Below, piece by piece: positions 35,082 to 45,133 of a DNA stretch of 64,000 bases; the stretch's first letter is position 1; every line of letters begins with the position of its first letter. The DNA comes from MKSF01 sp037190225. Its GTDB lineage: Bacteria; Bacteroidota; Bacteroidia; Chitinophagales; Chitinophagaceae. The notes under the pieces were generated by a model that was not told the origin of the DNA, did not search any database, and saw only the letters and a list, made by a program, of their open reading frames with translations. The position numbers and the translations under genes are program-made. Where the stretch lies: NCBI GenBank assembly GCA_037190225.1, contig JBBCJL010000019.1:1-64000 (forward strand), read 5' to 3'.

Positions 35082-37937
35082 ATGCGTATTTTGATAACGA
35101 ACCGGATAATGCAATGGTCGTCCTGCCTGTTGGTAATGCTTGCGCTGCTGGTTGCTGTGCCGCTGCACGCCCAGGAGGTAGGTATTACAAATGATGTGCA
35201 TATCGGCACACTGGAGAATGGCCTGAAATATTACATTCATCCCAATGGAAAGCCTTCCAAAAAGCTGGAGCTGAGGCTGGTGGTCAATGCCGGCTCCCTG
35301 CAGGAGACCGCGGCGCAAAGGGGCATAGCCCACTTTACGGAGCATATGCTGTTCAACGGCACCCGCAGCTATCCCAAAAATACGCTGGTGGACCGCCTGG
35401 AATCCATGGGCATCGCATTTGGTGCGGACCTCAATGCCTATACATCCTTTGACGAAACGGTCTATATCCTGCCGATACCTACGGAGAACAGGGCGAACGT
35501 GGAAGAAGGCTTTAAGATACTGAAAGAATGGGCGGGCGATGCCTTGCTGACGGATGAGGACATTGACGCGGAAAGGGGCATTGTGCTGGAAGAAAGCCGG
35601 CTGAGCAAAAGCTCGGACAGGCGGATGTATGAGCAATACCTGCCTAAGCTGTTCAACCATACACTATACGCCGACCGGCTTCCTATCGGCCTGGATAAGG
35701 TCATTTCGGAAGCGCCGTACAGTGAGTTCCGTTCGTTTTACCGGAGCTGGTACCGTCCGGACCTGATGGCTGTGATAGCGGTGGGAGATATAACGGTGGA
35801 GGAAGCGGAAGCGCTCATCAAGAAATACTTCGGGCAGCTGGAAAATCCGGCGAACCCGCAGCCCCGTGTGGCTGTGCCGCTGCTGCCCTATGAAAAAAGC
35901 GAGGCCATGGTGCTGACGGACGTGGAAGCAACGGGCTACAATACCACGGTGTACTTCTCGCCCCGCCAGACGGACAGGCCCTTATCCATACAGACCTACA
36001 GGAGCAACATTATCAAAGGACTGTTCATCAGCGCGCTGAACAGGAGGCTGGCAGAGCTGAAAGAGCAGCCTAAGCCGCCTTTTGCCGCCGGTGATGTGGA
36101 CATAGACGATTATATAAGAGGCTATGAAGGACTGATAGTGGATATTACGCCTGCGGATGATATGAAAAGCGCGGTCACAGCCGTATTGACAGAGGTCAAC
36201 AGGATGTACAGGTTCGGCATAACGCCGGAAGAGCTGGAAACTGGGAAAAAAATGATGCTGGCTGCCGTGCAGAACCAGCTGAAGGAAAAGGATGCTACCG
36301 CTTCCGGTACGCTGGTTAACCTGTATATCAGTAATTTCCTGAATCATACGCCTATTGAGGGACAGGAGCTGCGGTTTGGCTACTATAACCAGATGCTGCC
36401 CAATGTATCCGTTGCGGAAGTGAATAAGGAAATTCGTCAATGGATGGATATCCAGCGTACCTTTCTGGCGGTAATGACAGGGCCGGACTCAAAGCAGATG
36501 CCCCTCCTCACGGAAAAGGAAACGGTGAAGCTGATCCAGGAAGTGCTTAAAAAGGAGGTAACGCCCTATGTTGCCAGGGAACCCAAGGAAGCGCTGGTGA
36601 ATGTCGGTATGCTGGAGCTGCAGAAAGGGAGCATTGTAAAGGAGACCTATGATAAGGAGCTGGATGTGACCTACTATGAGCTGGCCAATGGCGTAAAGGC
36701 AGCCCTGAAATCCACCCGCTATAAAAACGACGAGATCATCCTGACGGCCGGTAATTACGGGGGGACCAGCCGGTACAATACCGGAGAGGACCCATCCCGT
36801 GAGAGCGCTTTCTTTGCCAGCCTGCTGCTGGACCAGCTTGGATACGGCGACTTTACGCCCTCGGAGCTTGGAACCTATATGGCCGGTAAAAATGCCAGCG
36901 TTGCCCTGAAAATGGACGCCGTCAGCAACCAGGTGCAGGGTACCGCTACGGTTCAGGACCTGGAAACGATGATGCAGCTGCTGCACCTGAAGCTTACTGC
37001 CCTGAGGAAGGACAGGCAGCAGTTCGAAAGCTTTGTCAATACGTTCAGTACCCAGCTGGCCATCCTGGATAAAGACCCGGAGACCGCCTTTATGGATACG
37101 CTGGTCAGGGCATTTTATAATAATAGCAGGCTGGCGCCCATCATCGTGCCCAATGAGCAGGTGCTTCAGAAAATGGACCTTGATAAGATCTATGCGATCT
37201 ATGAAGCTTCCTTTAAAAATGCCGCGGCCGACTTCTTTTATGTATTTACAGGCAATATAGATAAAAGCGTCTTTGAAAAATATATGCTGCTGTACCTGGG
37301 CTCGCTGCCGGCCTCCGGTGAGCAAACGATGTGGGTGGATAACGGCGTAAGACCCGTACAGGGATTCAATGAGCTTGAATACCACGCCGGTATGGAAGAT
37401 AAGGCGGTTATCCTGCAGATCATACATGGCAAGATCGACTACAGCCAGGACCTGCAGCTCAAGGCGGGTATGCTGACAGAGATCCTGAATTTTAAGATTA
37501 TGGAAGAAGTGCGCGAAAAGCTGGGCGTCATTTATGGCGGCGGGTTCTCCATCAGTATAGAAAAAGTGCCTTACCAGAATTACCAGATCCTGCTACAGCT
37601 GCCCTGCGGCCCTGCAAATGTGGACACGATCCTGTATACGGTACAGGCAGAGCTTACCAGGCTGCGGAAGGAAGGCATCAGCCAGAAGGACCTGGACAAG
37701 GTCGTGGCCAACTATATGGAATCATACCGGACCTCCCTGGAATCTAACTACGACTGGGGCAGAAGGATTTTGAATATCAACCGTTGGGAGCATGATAAGG
37801 AGCGCTTCCTGGATTTCCCGGATGTATTGACCAAGATCACGGTCAATGACATTAAGGCGACCGCCAACCTCCTGTTGGGTGGCGTCAGCTCGAATATCTT
37901 TATGGGCGTTCTTTATCCCCGGGATTATAAAAAATAA
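35082..37937 (+). CDS. exported M16-family zinc metallopeptidase
   Basis: 951 residues. A signal peptide is seen (residues 1-31, cleavage near HAQE); an alternative start at residue 10 would also work. The inverted zinc motif HFTEH (His84, Glu87, His88) is followed by the third ligand around Glu164 in DAERGIVLEES, and the chain has the four-repeat pitrilysin/insulinase layout, with the second half inactive (no HxxEH). Known: periplasmic M16 enzymes degrade peptides. It may be co-transcribed with recG (24-base gap), although there is no functional link I know of. A strong terminator follows. Confidence 0.92.
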   Translation: MRILITNRIMQWSSCLLVMLALLVAVPLHAQEVGITNDVHIGTLENGLKYYIHPNGKPSKKLELRLVVNAGSLQETAAQRGIAHFTEHMLFNGTRSYPKNTLVDRLESMGIAFGADLNAYTSFDETVYILPIPTENRANVEEGFKILKEWAGDALLTDEDIDAERGIVLEESRLSKSSDRRMYEQYLPKLFNHTLYADRLPIGLDKVISEAPYSEFRSFYRSWYRPDLMAVIAVGDITVEEAEALIKKYFGQLENPANPQPRVAVPLLPYEKSEAMVLTDVEATGYNTTVYFSPRQTDRPLSIQTYRSNIIKGLFISALNRRLAELKEQPKPPFAAGDVDIDDYIRGYEGLIVDITPADDMKSAVTAVLTEVNRMYRFGITPEELETGKKMMLAAVQNQLKEKDATASGTLVNLYISNFLNHTPIEGQELRFGYYNQMLPNVSVAEVNKEIRQWMDIQRTFLAVMTGPDSKQMPLLTEKETVKLIQEVLKKEVTPYVAREPKEALVNVGMLELQKGSIVKETYDKELDVTYYELANGVKAALKSTRYKNDEIILTAGNYGGTSRYNTGEDPSRESAFFASLLLDQLGYGDFTPSELGTYMAGKNASVALKMDAVSNQVQGTATVQDLETMMQLLHLKLTALRKDRQQFESFVNTFSTQLAILDKDPETAFMDTLVRAFYNNSRLAPIIVPNEQVLQKMDLDKIYAIYEASFKNAAADFFYVFTGNIDKSVFEKYMLLYLGSLPASGEQTMWVDNGVRPVQGFNELEYHAGMEDKAVILQIIHGKIDYSQDLQLKAGMLTEILNFKIMEEVREKLGVIYGGGFSISIEKVPYQNYQILLQLPCGPANVDTILYTVQAELTRLRKEGISQKDLDKVVANYMESYRTSLESNYDWGRRILNINRWEHDKERFLDFPDVLTKITVNDIKATANLLLGGVSSNIFMGVLYPRDYKK

Positions 37938-37967
37938 GCTCCCGCAGGCAAGGTAATATATTGCCGG

Positions 37968-38012
37968 GCAGGCCCGGAGCAGCTAAGCTCCGGGCCTGCT
38001 TTTGCTTTTTTA
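37968..38012 (+). terminator. terminator after the M16 peptidase gene
   Basis: A perfect 13-bp GC-rich stem (37968-37980 with 37987-37999) with a 6-base loop followed by TTTTGCTTTTTT. Confidence 0.88.
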
Positions 38013-38063
38013 TCAGATCTAGTATGTAACTTGCAGCTTTCACCAACATATCCGGGTATATAT

Positions 38064-38666
38064 ATGGAAAATGTACAGGTAGCGCTGTCAGCAATGCTGC
38101 AGGCCAGGGAGATCAGCTTTGAGCCCATTTCTCCCAGGTACTTCACGGTCATAGCTATCAGGTGGCTCATATTCCTGCTGGCAGTGCTGGGAGGATGGAC
38201 GCTTATTGCCTGCCTGAATGAAATCCCCCTGGCTTTGGGGCTTTCAATCGGCGGCGGCCTGCTGCTTGCGGCCGGTATCTGGCTGGCGGTCATGAGGCTG
38301 AGCTTTAAATACCGGGGCATTGCTGTCAGGGAATACGATGTGGTGTTCAGGACCGGCTTCATCAATATTACGGAAACCCTGGTGCCTTACAACCGCGTGC
38401 AGCATGTCAGGTTGACAAGAGGTGTTTTGGAGAAAATGTTCGGGCTGAGCGCTCTGTACATCTATACGGCGGCGGGAGGGAACCATAACCTGTCCATAGC
38501 CGGCCTGAAAGCGGCGGATGCGGAAAAGATCAAATCCTATATTATGGATAAGATAAAGATCGCGGAGGAAGCAGCGGGCAATGCTCCGGACACGGCAGGG
38601 GATGAGCCTTTTGCCGGTACTCATAATGAATATAGCACGGATGATGACAGCCATGGAAACCCATAA
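38064..38666 (+). CDS. bacterial PH-domain membrane protein (YdbS type)
   Basis: 200 residues from the ATG at 38064; an in-frame start at 38031 adds an unlikely proline-rich stretch. Seen: two hydrophobic segments (about 35-55 and 62-82), then a bPH2 domain with YRGIAVREYDVVFRTG, PYNRVQHVRLTRG and FGLSALYIYTAAG, and a polar acidic tail. Known: YdbS and YdbT-type proteins carry one and several such domains and are encoded as pairs; they are implicated in membrane integrity, but no biochemical activity is settled. It overlaps the next gene by 14 bases, so translation is coupled. Confidence 0.87.
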   Translation: MENVQVALSAMLQAREISFEPISPRYFTVIAIRWLIFLLAVLGGWTLIACLNEIPLALGLSIGGGLLLAAGIWLAVMRLSFKYRGIAVREYDVVFRTGFINITETLVPYNRVQHVRLTRGVLEKMFGLSALYIYTAAGGNHNLSIAGLKAADAEKIKSYIMDKIKIAEEAAGNAPDTAGDEPFAGTHNEYSTDDDSHGNP

Positions 38667-40188
38667 TGCCGCTTCTTTCCTGGGTCCGAACAGGATGAGC
38701 CGTACCGGCGTGTTGCTGTTGTTCGTCAAGCAGCTTGTGCTGTACACGCGTGCCTTCGGGCTGCTTATCCTCGTGGCTGTTTACCGCTATGTGCGCAGCG
38801 AGGCATTTGAGACGTATGGCTTCGGGTATGTGTTGCTGCTGATTCTTGTCTTCTTTGTGCTGGTGCTTGTCACCGCTTTCTTACGGTACAGGAATTTCAG
38901 GTTTTATATAGACCGGGAAGCAGCGGCTTTTATACTGGAAAAAGGTGTCTTCTCAAAAGAGAAAACGATCATCCGCTTAGAGAAGATCTTCCAGATCAAC
39001 CTGCAGCAAAATGTATGGCAGCAGGTATTTGATGTGTATGAGCTGGAAGTGGAAACAGCCGGCTCTGCCCGGGCTGAGGCCAGGATCCCGGCTTTGTCCG
39101 AGCCGGTGGCGAATGCGCTGAAGGCAGCGCTGCAGGCCTATGCCTTACAGCACCGGCCCGGGGACAATATTGAAGCTGCCGGTATTCCGGTTGGGGAGAC
39201 GCTAAAGGCTGAAGATCGCAGGTATATAGGCTCCGGGAATATCTTTTATGCTTCGCTGCTGTCCCATTACGGGAATGGCTTACAGGTGTCCCTGGGGTTC
39301 CTGCTGGTATTGTGGTCGCAGTTCAACGACTGGGCACAGCTGTTCTCCGGCCAGACGGAAGAGGAGCGGCTTATGTCCTGGTGGGAAGCGCTTAACACTG
39401 AAAGACTGTTGCTGATAGCGGGAATCCTGCTCCTCATCCCTTTTGTCATCAACACCATCCGGTTCGTAGTGAAATACTATAATATCTCTTACGTGGTCCT
39501 GAATCCGAAGGAGCTGGGCATTGATTACGGCCTGTTCACCTTACAGCACAGGATCTTCCGGGTGCAGAAGCTGCAGGAGCTGAATATTGTGTCCAACTGG
39601 TTCCTCAGGAAAAAAGGCATCAGCTTTGTTACCCTATTGCAGTCCGAGAACACTGTCGGCCGTAAGCAGAAAAGCACTACCGTATTCCCCGGTATGCCGG
39701 ATGCGCAGCTGGAGGAGCTGGAACGGCTGTTCTACGGGCAGCGTATCAGGCAGGGAGCGGTCATCCGGCCTTATGCGAATAAGCTGGTGCTGGCCTTGCT
39801 GTTAAGGCTGGTAGCCGTGGCGTCCCTGGGATGGGTGGCGACAACTTTCTTTGAAATGCCTGTGCAAGGGTGGTGGCTGGCAGCGGGCATACTGCTCTGG
39901 ACCTGGCTCATTGCCTTGCTGCGGTTCAGAAATGATGCCTTTTACCTGCATAAGGATTTTATTATCAGGCAAAGCGGCAGCCTCCGGCGCACAAGGAAGA
40001 TCATAGAGCCGCATAAGATCCAGCACCTGGAGGTCTTCCGGAAGCTATGGCGCCCTAAATTCGGCAGCATAGCCATCTATACGGCCTCCGGCGTTATTTA
40101 CGGATCCTGGTACGACTATGATACCCTGTATCAGTGGAGTGAAGGGCTGATCAATGATGTGAACAGGACATCCCGGAGCTGGATGTAA
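38653..40188 (+). CDS. bacterial PH-domain membrane protein (YdbT type)
   Basis: 511 residues from the ATG at 38653, the most likely of several in-frame starts because it gives a 14-base overlap with the YdbS-type gene. Seen: several bPH2 repeats, each with an R-x-YIDREA or YVVLNPKELG-type strand followed by IxRLEKIFQINLQQN, VQKLQELNIVSNW or EPHKIQHLEVFRK, plus about six hydrophobic segments (about 25-70, 215-270, 380-430). It is the partner of the preceding single-domain protein. A role at the cytoplasmic membrane face is likely; function is unknown. Confidence 0.87.
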   Translation: METHNAASFLGPNRMSRTGVLLLFVKQLVLYTRAFGLLILVAVYRYVRSEAFETYGFGYVLLLILVFFVLVLVTAFLRYRNFRFYIDREAAAFILEKGVFSKEKTIIRLEKIFQINLQQNVWQQVFDVYELEVETAGSARAEARIPALSEPVANALKAALQAYALQHRPGDNIEAAGIPVGETLKAEDRRYIGSGNIFYASLLSHYGNGLQVSLGFLLVLWSQFNDWAQLFSGQTEEERLMSWWEALNTERLLLIAGILLLIPFVINTIRFVVKYYNISYVVLNPKELGIDYGLFTLQHRIFRVQKLQELNIVSNWFLRKKGISFVTLLQSENTVGRKQKSTTVFPGMPDAQLEELERLFYGQRIRQGAVIRPYANKLVLALLLRLVAVASLGWVATTFFEMPVQGWWLAAGILLWTWLIALLRFRNDAFYLHKDFIIRQSGSLRRTRKIIEPHKIQHLEVFRKLWRPKFGSIAIYTASGVIYGSWYDYDTLYQWSEGLINDVNRTSRSWM

Positions 40189-40243
40189 ATGACGGGCCTC
40201 CGCGCGGCCAAATTTTTCCCTGTGTTTTTTAGGTAAAAAATCA

Positions 40244-40251
40244 TAATTTTG
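40244..40251 (+). promoter_or_regulatory. -7 promoter element before the small Cys-rich secreted protein
   Basis: TAATTTTG, an exact TAnnTTTG match, 33 bases before the ATG at 40285. No good -33 element is seen. Confidence 0.5.
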
Positions 40252-40284
40252 CCGTTCCCTTGCTTGTAATGTTTGGTTATAGAA

Positions 40285-40659
40285 ATGTTTCAAATATTCA
40301 GAGTCAATATCCTTCTGCTTATAGCATTGTTGTTTAGCCATATTAATATCATGGCGGGCAATGAATCCCCCGATGCGGAACGATGGGTGCAATATTATTC
40401 CTGGGCAGATGATGAGCCTGCATATAAGGCCCAATACGAGATCCAGGAAGCGGCATATGAATTGGTGGACGAGGGGTCAGTGCCGAGACGGTATAGTGAT
40501 AGTCCTAAAATGACCTGCTGTCCGGGCAGGCAGCAATATATTGATTTCCTTCATTGTATCTTTCCCGTAATACCGGTCCGCGGGTCTCCCCGCGATGAGG
40601 AAAGCGCGCCTAAACAGCTTTGCGGCTACGGGATGCTTTATCTTCAGTATCTGTTTTAA
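40285..40659 (+). CDS. small secreted protein, unknown, with C-terminal cysteines
   Basis: 124 residues from the ATG at 40285 (a TTG at 40273 is also in frame). Seen: an N-terminal hydrophobic signal (FQIFRVNILLLIALLFSHIN split, to about residue 22), then a polar acidic region with WVQYYSWADDEPAY, and a cysteine-bearing end (TCCPGRQQY, FLHC, QLCGYG). The codons look translated and a promoter precedes it. I recognise no family. It could be an exported peptide with disulfides or a fragment of something larger. A GC-rich hairpin at 40748-40774 follows it. Confidence 0.5.
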   Translation: MFQIFRVNILLLIALLFSHINIMAGNESPDAERWVQYYSWADDEPAYKAQYEIQEAAYELVDEGSVPRRYSDSPKMTCCPGRQQYIDFLHCIFPVIPVRGSPRDEESAPKQLCGYGMLYLQYLF

Positions 40660-40747
40660 TATTTCCGGCTGTCTGATGGCTATGCTTTACAGTATGTTCT
40701 GCAAGGGACGTACCTGTATAGATCTGTCATTGCTTTAAACGGACAAG

Positions 40748-40790
40748 CGCCGGCGGGATCATCCTGTCCCGGCGTTTATATTATTCATTT
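40748..40790 (+). terminator. possible terminator before the efflux operon
   Basis: The arms cgccg...ggga and tcccggcg pair with a 3-base bulge (40748-40774), followed by a T-rich stretch. It lies between the small secreted protein and the membrane-fusion gene. Confidence 0.4.
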
Positions 40791-40820
40791 TTCCTGATTT
40801 ATTTAGAACAAAGATTAAGC

Positions 40821-41921
40821 ATGTTTAAGAACACGATAATGCTTGCAGCGGCAGGTGCCGCCTTAGGCTGGATATCCTGCAATAACGCTCCCGCAGCAGA
40901 CAATGCCCCGAATGAGATCAAAAAGATACCCGTTGTCAATATAATTAAAAAGGATACTTTATTGCCGGTAGAATATGTGGCGGATATACAGGCTGTCAGG
41001 AATATAGAAATAAGGCCCCGCACTGCAGGTATACTGGAAAAGATATATATCAGGGAGGGCCAGAGCGTGCACGCCAACCAGCTCCTCTTTAAGATCAACG
41101 ACAGCGAGCTCCAGATAGATCTCAGCAGGGCCAATGCGGTCTATCACAGTGCGCTGGCCGAGCAGAAGGTCACGGAAGTGGAGCTGGAAAGGGTTAAAAC
41201 CCTGGTAGATAAAAAAGTAGTGCCCGTATCCGAGCTGGACTTGGTGAAAGCCAAATATAATGCGGCCAGGGCCAAATCGGAGCAGGCGCTGGCGGATAAG
41301 AATGCCGTGTCCAAACGTATCTCCTATACCGAGATCAGGGCGCCGTTCGCAGGTATTGTGGACCGGTTCCTGTTCCGGGAAGGCAGCCTGGTCAATGAGA
41401 ACAGTCTCCTGACCACCGTTTCCGATAACAGCCATATGTATGCCTATTTCAATGTATCGGAGAAGATATACTTTGATATGATGGTGAACGGCGGCGAGGA
41501 TGAAGTGGAAAAAGTGACGCTGCTGCTCCCCAATGGTGTGCCTTATGAGCACCTGGGCGAGATCCGGGCCGCTGAAAGCGAAATAGATGAAAATACCGGC
41601 TCCATTGCTTACAAGGTGGTATTCCCCAACCCCGCCGGGCTGCTCCGGCATGGGGCATCCGGCAAGCTGATACTGGAGCAGCCTGTCCGGAATGCGTTCC
41701 TGATCCCCCAGAAATCCGTCATAGAGATACAGGACAAATACTATGTATTCGTGGTAGATGAGCAGCATATGGTCCGGATGCACAGCTTTGTGCCTTTTAA
41801 CAGGGTGGCCAACTATTACATTGTCACCTCGGGACTCACAGGCAACGAAAAGATCGTGTATGAAGGCGTCAAGCAGCTGCGGGAAGGCGAGATCATCCAG
41901 CCCGAGCTCAGGCAGCCTTAA
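40821..41921 (+). CDS. RND efflux periplasmic adaptor lipoprotein (AcrA/MexA type)
   Basis: 366 residues. Seen: a lipoprotein signal with lipobox WISC (Cys20), barrel-sandwich halves EIRPRTAGILEKIYIREGQSV (in parts) and IRAPFAGIVDRFLFREGSLV, a hairpin of two alpha helices between them (about 95-150), and a beta-barrel end with PQKSVIEIQDKYYVFV. It links the inner-membrane pump to the outer-membrane channel. It is the first gene of the three-gene efflux operon and starts 68 bases before the pump gene. Confidence 0.94.
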   Translation: MFKNTIMLAAAGAALGWISCNNAPAADNAPNEIKKIPVVNIIKKDTLLPVEYVADIQAVRNIEIRPRTAGILEKIYIREGQSVHANQLLFKINDSELQIDLSRANAVYHSALAEQKVTEVELERVKTLVDKKVVPVSELDLVKAKYNAARAKSEQALADKNAVSKRISYTEIRAPFAGIVDRFLFREGSLVNENSLLTTVSDNSHMYAYFNVSEKIYFDMMVNGGEDEVEKVTLLLPNGVPYEHLGEIRAAESEIDENTGSIAYKVVFPNPAGLLRHGASGKLILEQPVRNAFLIPQKSVIEIQDKYYVFVVDEQHMVRMHSFVPFNRVANYYIVTSGLTGNEKIVYEGVKQLREGEIIQPELRQP

Positions 41922-41988
41922 CAGCCTGCTGCCCGCAGCCGGAAAGGCTGTATATCTTTTTTTCTCTAAGCTATAAACACATATTGCA

Positions 41989-44900
41989 ATGGTTGAAATG
42001 TTTATCAGGCGGCCGGTATTGTCGCTTGTTATCTCCATATTTATTACCCTTCTGGGCGTGCTGGCCCTCTTCAGCTTGCCTATTACCCAATTCCCGGATA
42101 TCGTGCCGCCTTCCGTTGTCGTAACGGCAAGATATACAGGTGCGAACGCTGAAGTGTCGGTAGATGCCGTGGCGCTGCCGCTGGAACGTGCCATTAACGG
42201 GGTGCCGGGCATGACCTATATGTCCACCGTTACCGGTAATGACGGGGTTACTATGATACAGGTATTCTTTGAAGTGGGTACGGATCCCGATCTTGCTGCC
42301 GTGAATGTGCAGAACAGGGTGGCCACTGTCATTGACGAGCTGCCGGAAGAGGTTATCAAAGCCGGGGTGCAGACGGAAAAGGAGGTGAACTCCATGCTGA
42401 TGTACCTGAATATTGTCAGCAATGATACGGCGGTGGATGAAGATTTTATCTTCAATTTTACGGATATCAATATTCTCAAGGAGCTTAAGCGTATCAACGG
42501 GGTGGGCCGTGCGGAGATCATGGGGCAGAAGGAATACGCCATGCGTATCTGGCTGAAGCCCGACCGTATGGCCGCCTATGAAATATCCGCGGATGAGGTC
42601 ATAACGGCGCTGCAAAAGCAGAACGTATCTGCCGCACCCGGCAAAACGGGTGAAAGCTCGGGCAAAAAGACCCAGGAGGTGCAGTACGTACTGCGTTACA
42701 CCGGGAAATTCAGCGAGCCGGCAGAATACGAGAATATAGCGATCCGCTCCAATGCCGATGGATCCATCCTGAAGCTTAAAGACGTGGCCGAGGTGGAATT
42801 TGGTGCCATGAGCTACGGGATGGTCTCCAAAACCAACGGTCAGCCCTCTGCTTCTATTATGATCAAGCAGCGTCCCGGGTCCAATGCCAGTGATGTGATA
42901 CGTGATATCAAGGACCGTATGGCTGAGCTGAAGACCGCTACTTTCCCGCCGGGAATGGATTATAACCTGGCGTATGATGTCTCCCGCTTCCTGGATGCTT
43001 CCATCAACGAAGTGCTGAAAACCCTGCTCGAAGCCTTTTTATTTGTGGGTATCGTTGTCTTCATCTTCATACAGGACTGGCGTTCCACCCTCATCCCGGT
43101 GCTGGCTGTGCCGGTAGCGCTGATAGGCACGCTGGCCTGCATGCTGATGCTGGATTTTTCCATCAACTTGCTGACCCTGTTCGCGCTGGTGCTGGCCATC
43201 GGTATCGTGGTGGATAATGCCATTGTAGTGGTGGAAGCGGTCCATGTAAAAATGCATGAAGAGCATCTGCCGCCCCTGGAAGCCACGATCAGCGCTATGA
43301 AAGAGATCACAGGGGCCATTATCGCCATTACGCTGGTCATGTCTGCCGTATTTGTGCCGGTAGCCTTCCTGAGCGGTCCCGTAGGCATATTCTACAGGCA
43401 GTTCTCGCTGACGCTGGCCTTTGCTATCGTCATCTCGGGCATCAATGCCCTTACCCTGACACCGGCGCTTTGCGCCCTGTTGCTGAAGCCGGTGGCGCAT
43501 CATAAAAAGGATCATCTGCTGAACCGTTTTTTTCGGAAATTCAATACGGGATTTGATAAAATGAACGGTAAATATCAGAGTCTGCTCTGGAAAATGGCCG
43601 GCAGGAAAGGATTGACCGTAGGGCTGATGTTCCTGTTCATCCTGCTGACCTGGGGCACATCGGCTATCCTCCCCAGCGGCTTTATTCCCACGGAAGACCA
43701 GGGGATGATATATGTTAACGTGACCACACCGCAGGGAGCTACCGTGGAGCGTACCGAAAAGGTGCTGGACGATATTTATGAACAAGCCAGGTCCATAGAG
43801 GCTGTGGAAGCGGTGACCACGCTGGCCGGCTACAGCCTGGTGAACGAGATTGCAGGTGCGTCCTATGGTATGGGGATGATCAACCTCAGGCCCTGGAGCG
43901 ACCGGAGCGTAAGCGTTAACGATATCATCCGGGAGCTGAAATCCAGGGTGCAGCATATTTCCGATGCCAGCATCGAGATATTCGCCCCCCCGACAGTACC
44001 GGGCTTTGGTAACTCCAGCGGCTTCGAGCTGCGCCTGCTGGACCGTACCGGCGGTGATATCGCTACCAGCGCCGATATTACAAGGGAATTCGTGGAAGAG
44101 CTCAATAAAAGCACCGTGGTACGGAATGCCTTTACCTCTTTTGATGCCTCTTTCCCGCAGTACCTGATCCGGGTGGACTATGATATGGCTGCGAAAAAAG
44201 GTATCACCGTAGAGAATGCCATGGGTACCCTGCAGACCCTGATCGGCAGCTACTATGCCACCAACTTTATCAGGTTCAACCAGATGTATAAGGTAATGGT
44301 GCAGGCAGACCCGGAATACCGGAAGAACCCCGAAGATATTCTACGGCAGTATGTGAAGAACGACTACGGGGAGATGGTGCAGTTCTCCTCCTTCATCCGG
44401 ATGGAAAGGGTGTACGGCCCGGAGCAGCTGACGCGTTACAATATGTACACGGCTGCTATGATCAACGGTGAGCCGCAACCCGGTAAGAGCAGTGGTGACG
44501 CCATTCAGGAAGTGCAGCGTATCGCGGCTGAAAAGCTCCCGAGAGGCTACGGATATGAATGGTCCGGTATGACCAGGGAAGAGATCCTGTCCGGTAACCA
44601 GGCATTATATGTATTTGCGATCTGCCTGGTCTTCGTTTATCTCCTGCTGGCGGCGCAGTATGAGAGCTTCCTGCTGCCTTTGCCGGTGCTGTTGAGCCTG
44701 CCGGCGGGCATATTCGGCTCCTTCCTGCTGCTGAAGCTGACAGGTATGGAAAACAATATATACGCCCAGGTGGCATTGATCATGCTGATAGGGCTGCTGG
44801 GCAAGAACGCTATCCTTATCGTGGAATTTGCCATACAGAGCCGCAAGGAAGGCGCTTCCGTGATACAGGCTGCTATAGACGGCGCCACGCAAAGGCTGCG

Positions 44901-45126
44901 GCCGATATTGATGACCTCTTTTGCCTTTATTGCGGGCCTGATCCCCTTATGTATCGCCAGTGGCGCCGGGGCTATGGGTAACAGGTCCATCGGTATTGCC
45001 GCGGCGGGCGGTATGCTTATCGGCACCATATTCGGTGTTATTGTGATACCCGGTCTTTACGTGCTATTTGCCTCTATGGAGAAAAAAAACAAATCAACGG
45101 TTCCTCCGCAGGAACAGGTGTCTTAA
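41989..45126 (+). CDS. RND efflux pump, HAE1 (AcrB/MexB) family
   Basis: 1045 residues, the standard size. Seen: the N-terminal MVEMFIRRPVLSLVISIFIT, the porter-domain GVGRAEIMGQKEYAMRIW, proton-relay aspartates in the helix after FALVLAIGIVVDNAIVVVEA, and GLLGKNAILIVEFA and LIPLCIASGAGAMGNR in the second repeat. It should be a trimeric drug or lipid/proton antiporter in the inner membrane, working with the adaptor upstream and the channel 8 bases downstream. Substrates cannot be predicted. No regulator gene sits next to the operon. Confidence 0.96.
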   Translation: MVEMFIRRPVLSLVISIFITLLGVLALFSLPITQFPDIVPPSVVVTARYTGANAEVSVDAVALPLERAINGVPGMTYMSTVTGNDGVTMIQVFFEVGTDPDLAAVNVQNRVATVIDELPEEVIKAGVQTEKEVNSMLMYLNIVSNDTAVDEDFIFNFTDINILKELKRINGVGRAEIMGQKEYAMRIWLKPDRMAAYEISADEVITALQKQNVSAAPGKTGESSGKKTQEVQYVLRYTGKFSEPAEYENIAIRSNADGSILKLKDVAEVEFGAMSYGMVSKTNGQPSASIMIKQRPGSNASDVIRDIKDRMAELKTATFPPGMDYNLAYDVSRFLDASINEVLKTLLEAFLFVGIVVFIFIQDWRSTLIPVLAVPVALIGTLACMLMLDFSINLLTLFALVLAIGIVVDNAIVVVEAVHVKMHEEHLPPLEATISAMKEITGAIIAITLVMSAVFVPVAFLSGPVGIFYRQFSLTLAFAIVISGINALTLTPALCALLLKPVAHHKKDHLLNRFFRKFNTGFDKMNGKYQSLLWKMAGRKGLTVGLMFLFILLTWGTSAILPSGFIPTEDQGMIYVNVTTPQGATVERTEKVLDDIYEQARSIEAVEAVTTLAGYSLVNEIAGASYGMGMINLRPWSDRSVSVNDIIRELKSRVQHISDASIEIFAPPTVPGFGNSSGFELRLLDRTGGDIATSADITREFVEELNKSTVVRNAFTSFDASFPQYLIRVDYDMAAKKGITVENAMGTLQTLIGSYYATNFIRFNQMYKVMVQADPEYRKNPEDILRQYVKNDYGEMVQFSSFIRMERVYGPEQLTRYNMYTAAMINGEPQPGKSSGDAIQEVQRIAAEKLPRGYGYEWSGMTREEILSGNQALYVFAICLVFVYLLLAAQYESFLLPLPVLLSLPAGIFGSFLLLKLTGMENNIYAQVALIMLIGLLGKNAILIVEFAIQSRKEGASVIQAAIDGATQRLRPILMTSFAFIAGLIPLCIASGAGAMGNRSIGIAAAGGMLIGTIFGVIVIPGLYVLFASMEKKNKSTVPPQEQVS

Positions 45127-45133
45127 ACTGAAA

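Noticed and set aside
40273..40284. TTG start of the small secreted protein
   Set aside because: The ATG at 40285 is the better start and sits at a normal distance from the -7 element.
40959..42212. 417-codon minus-strand frame across the efflux adaptor and pump start
   Set aside because: The sense strand has a lipobox and conserved efflux motifs; the antisense frame crosses two genes without family resemblance.
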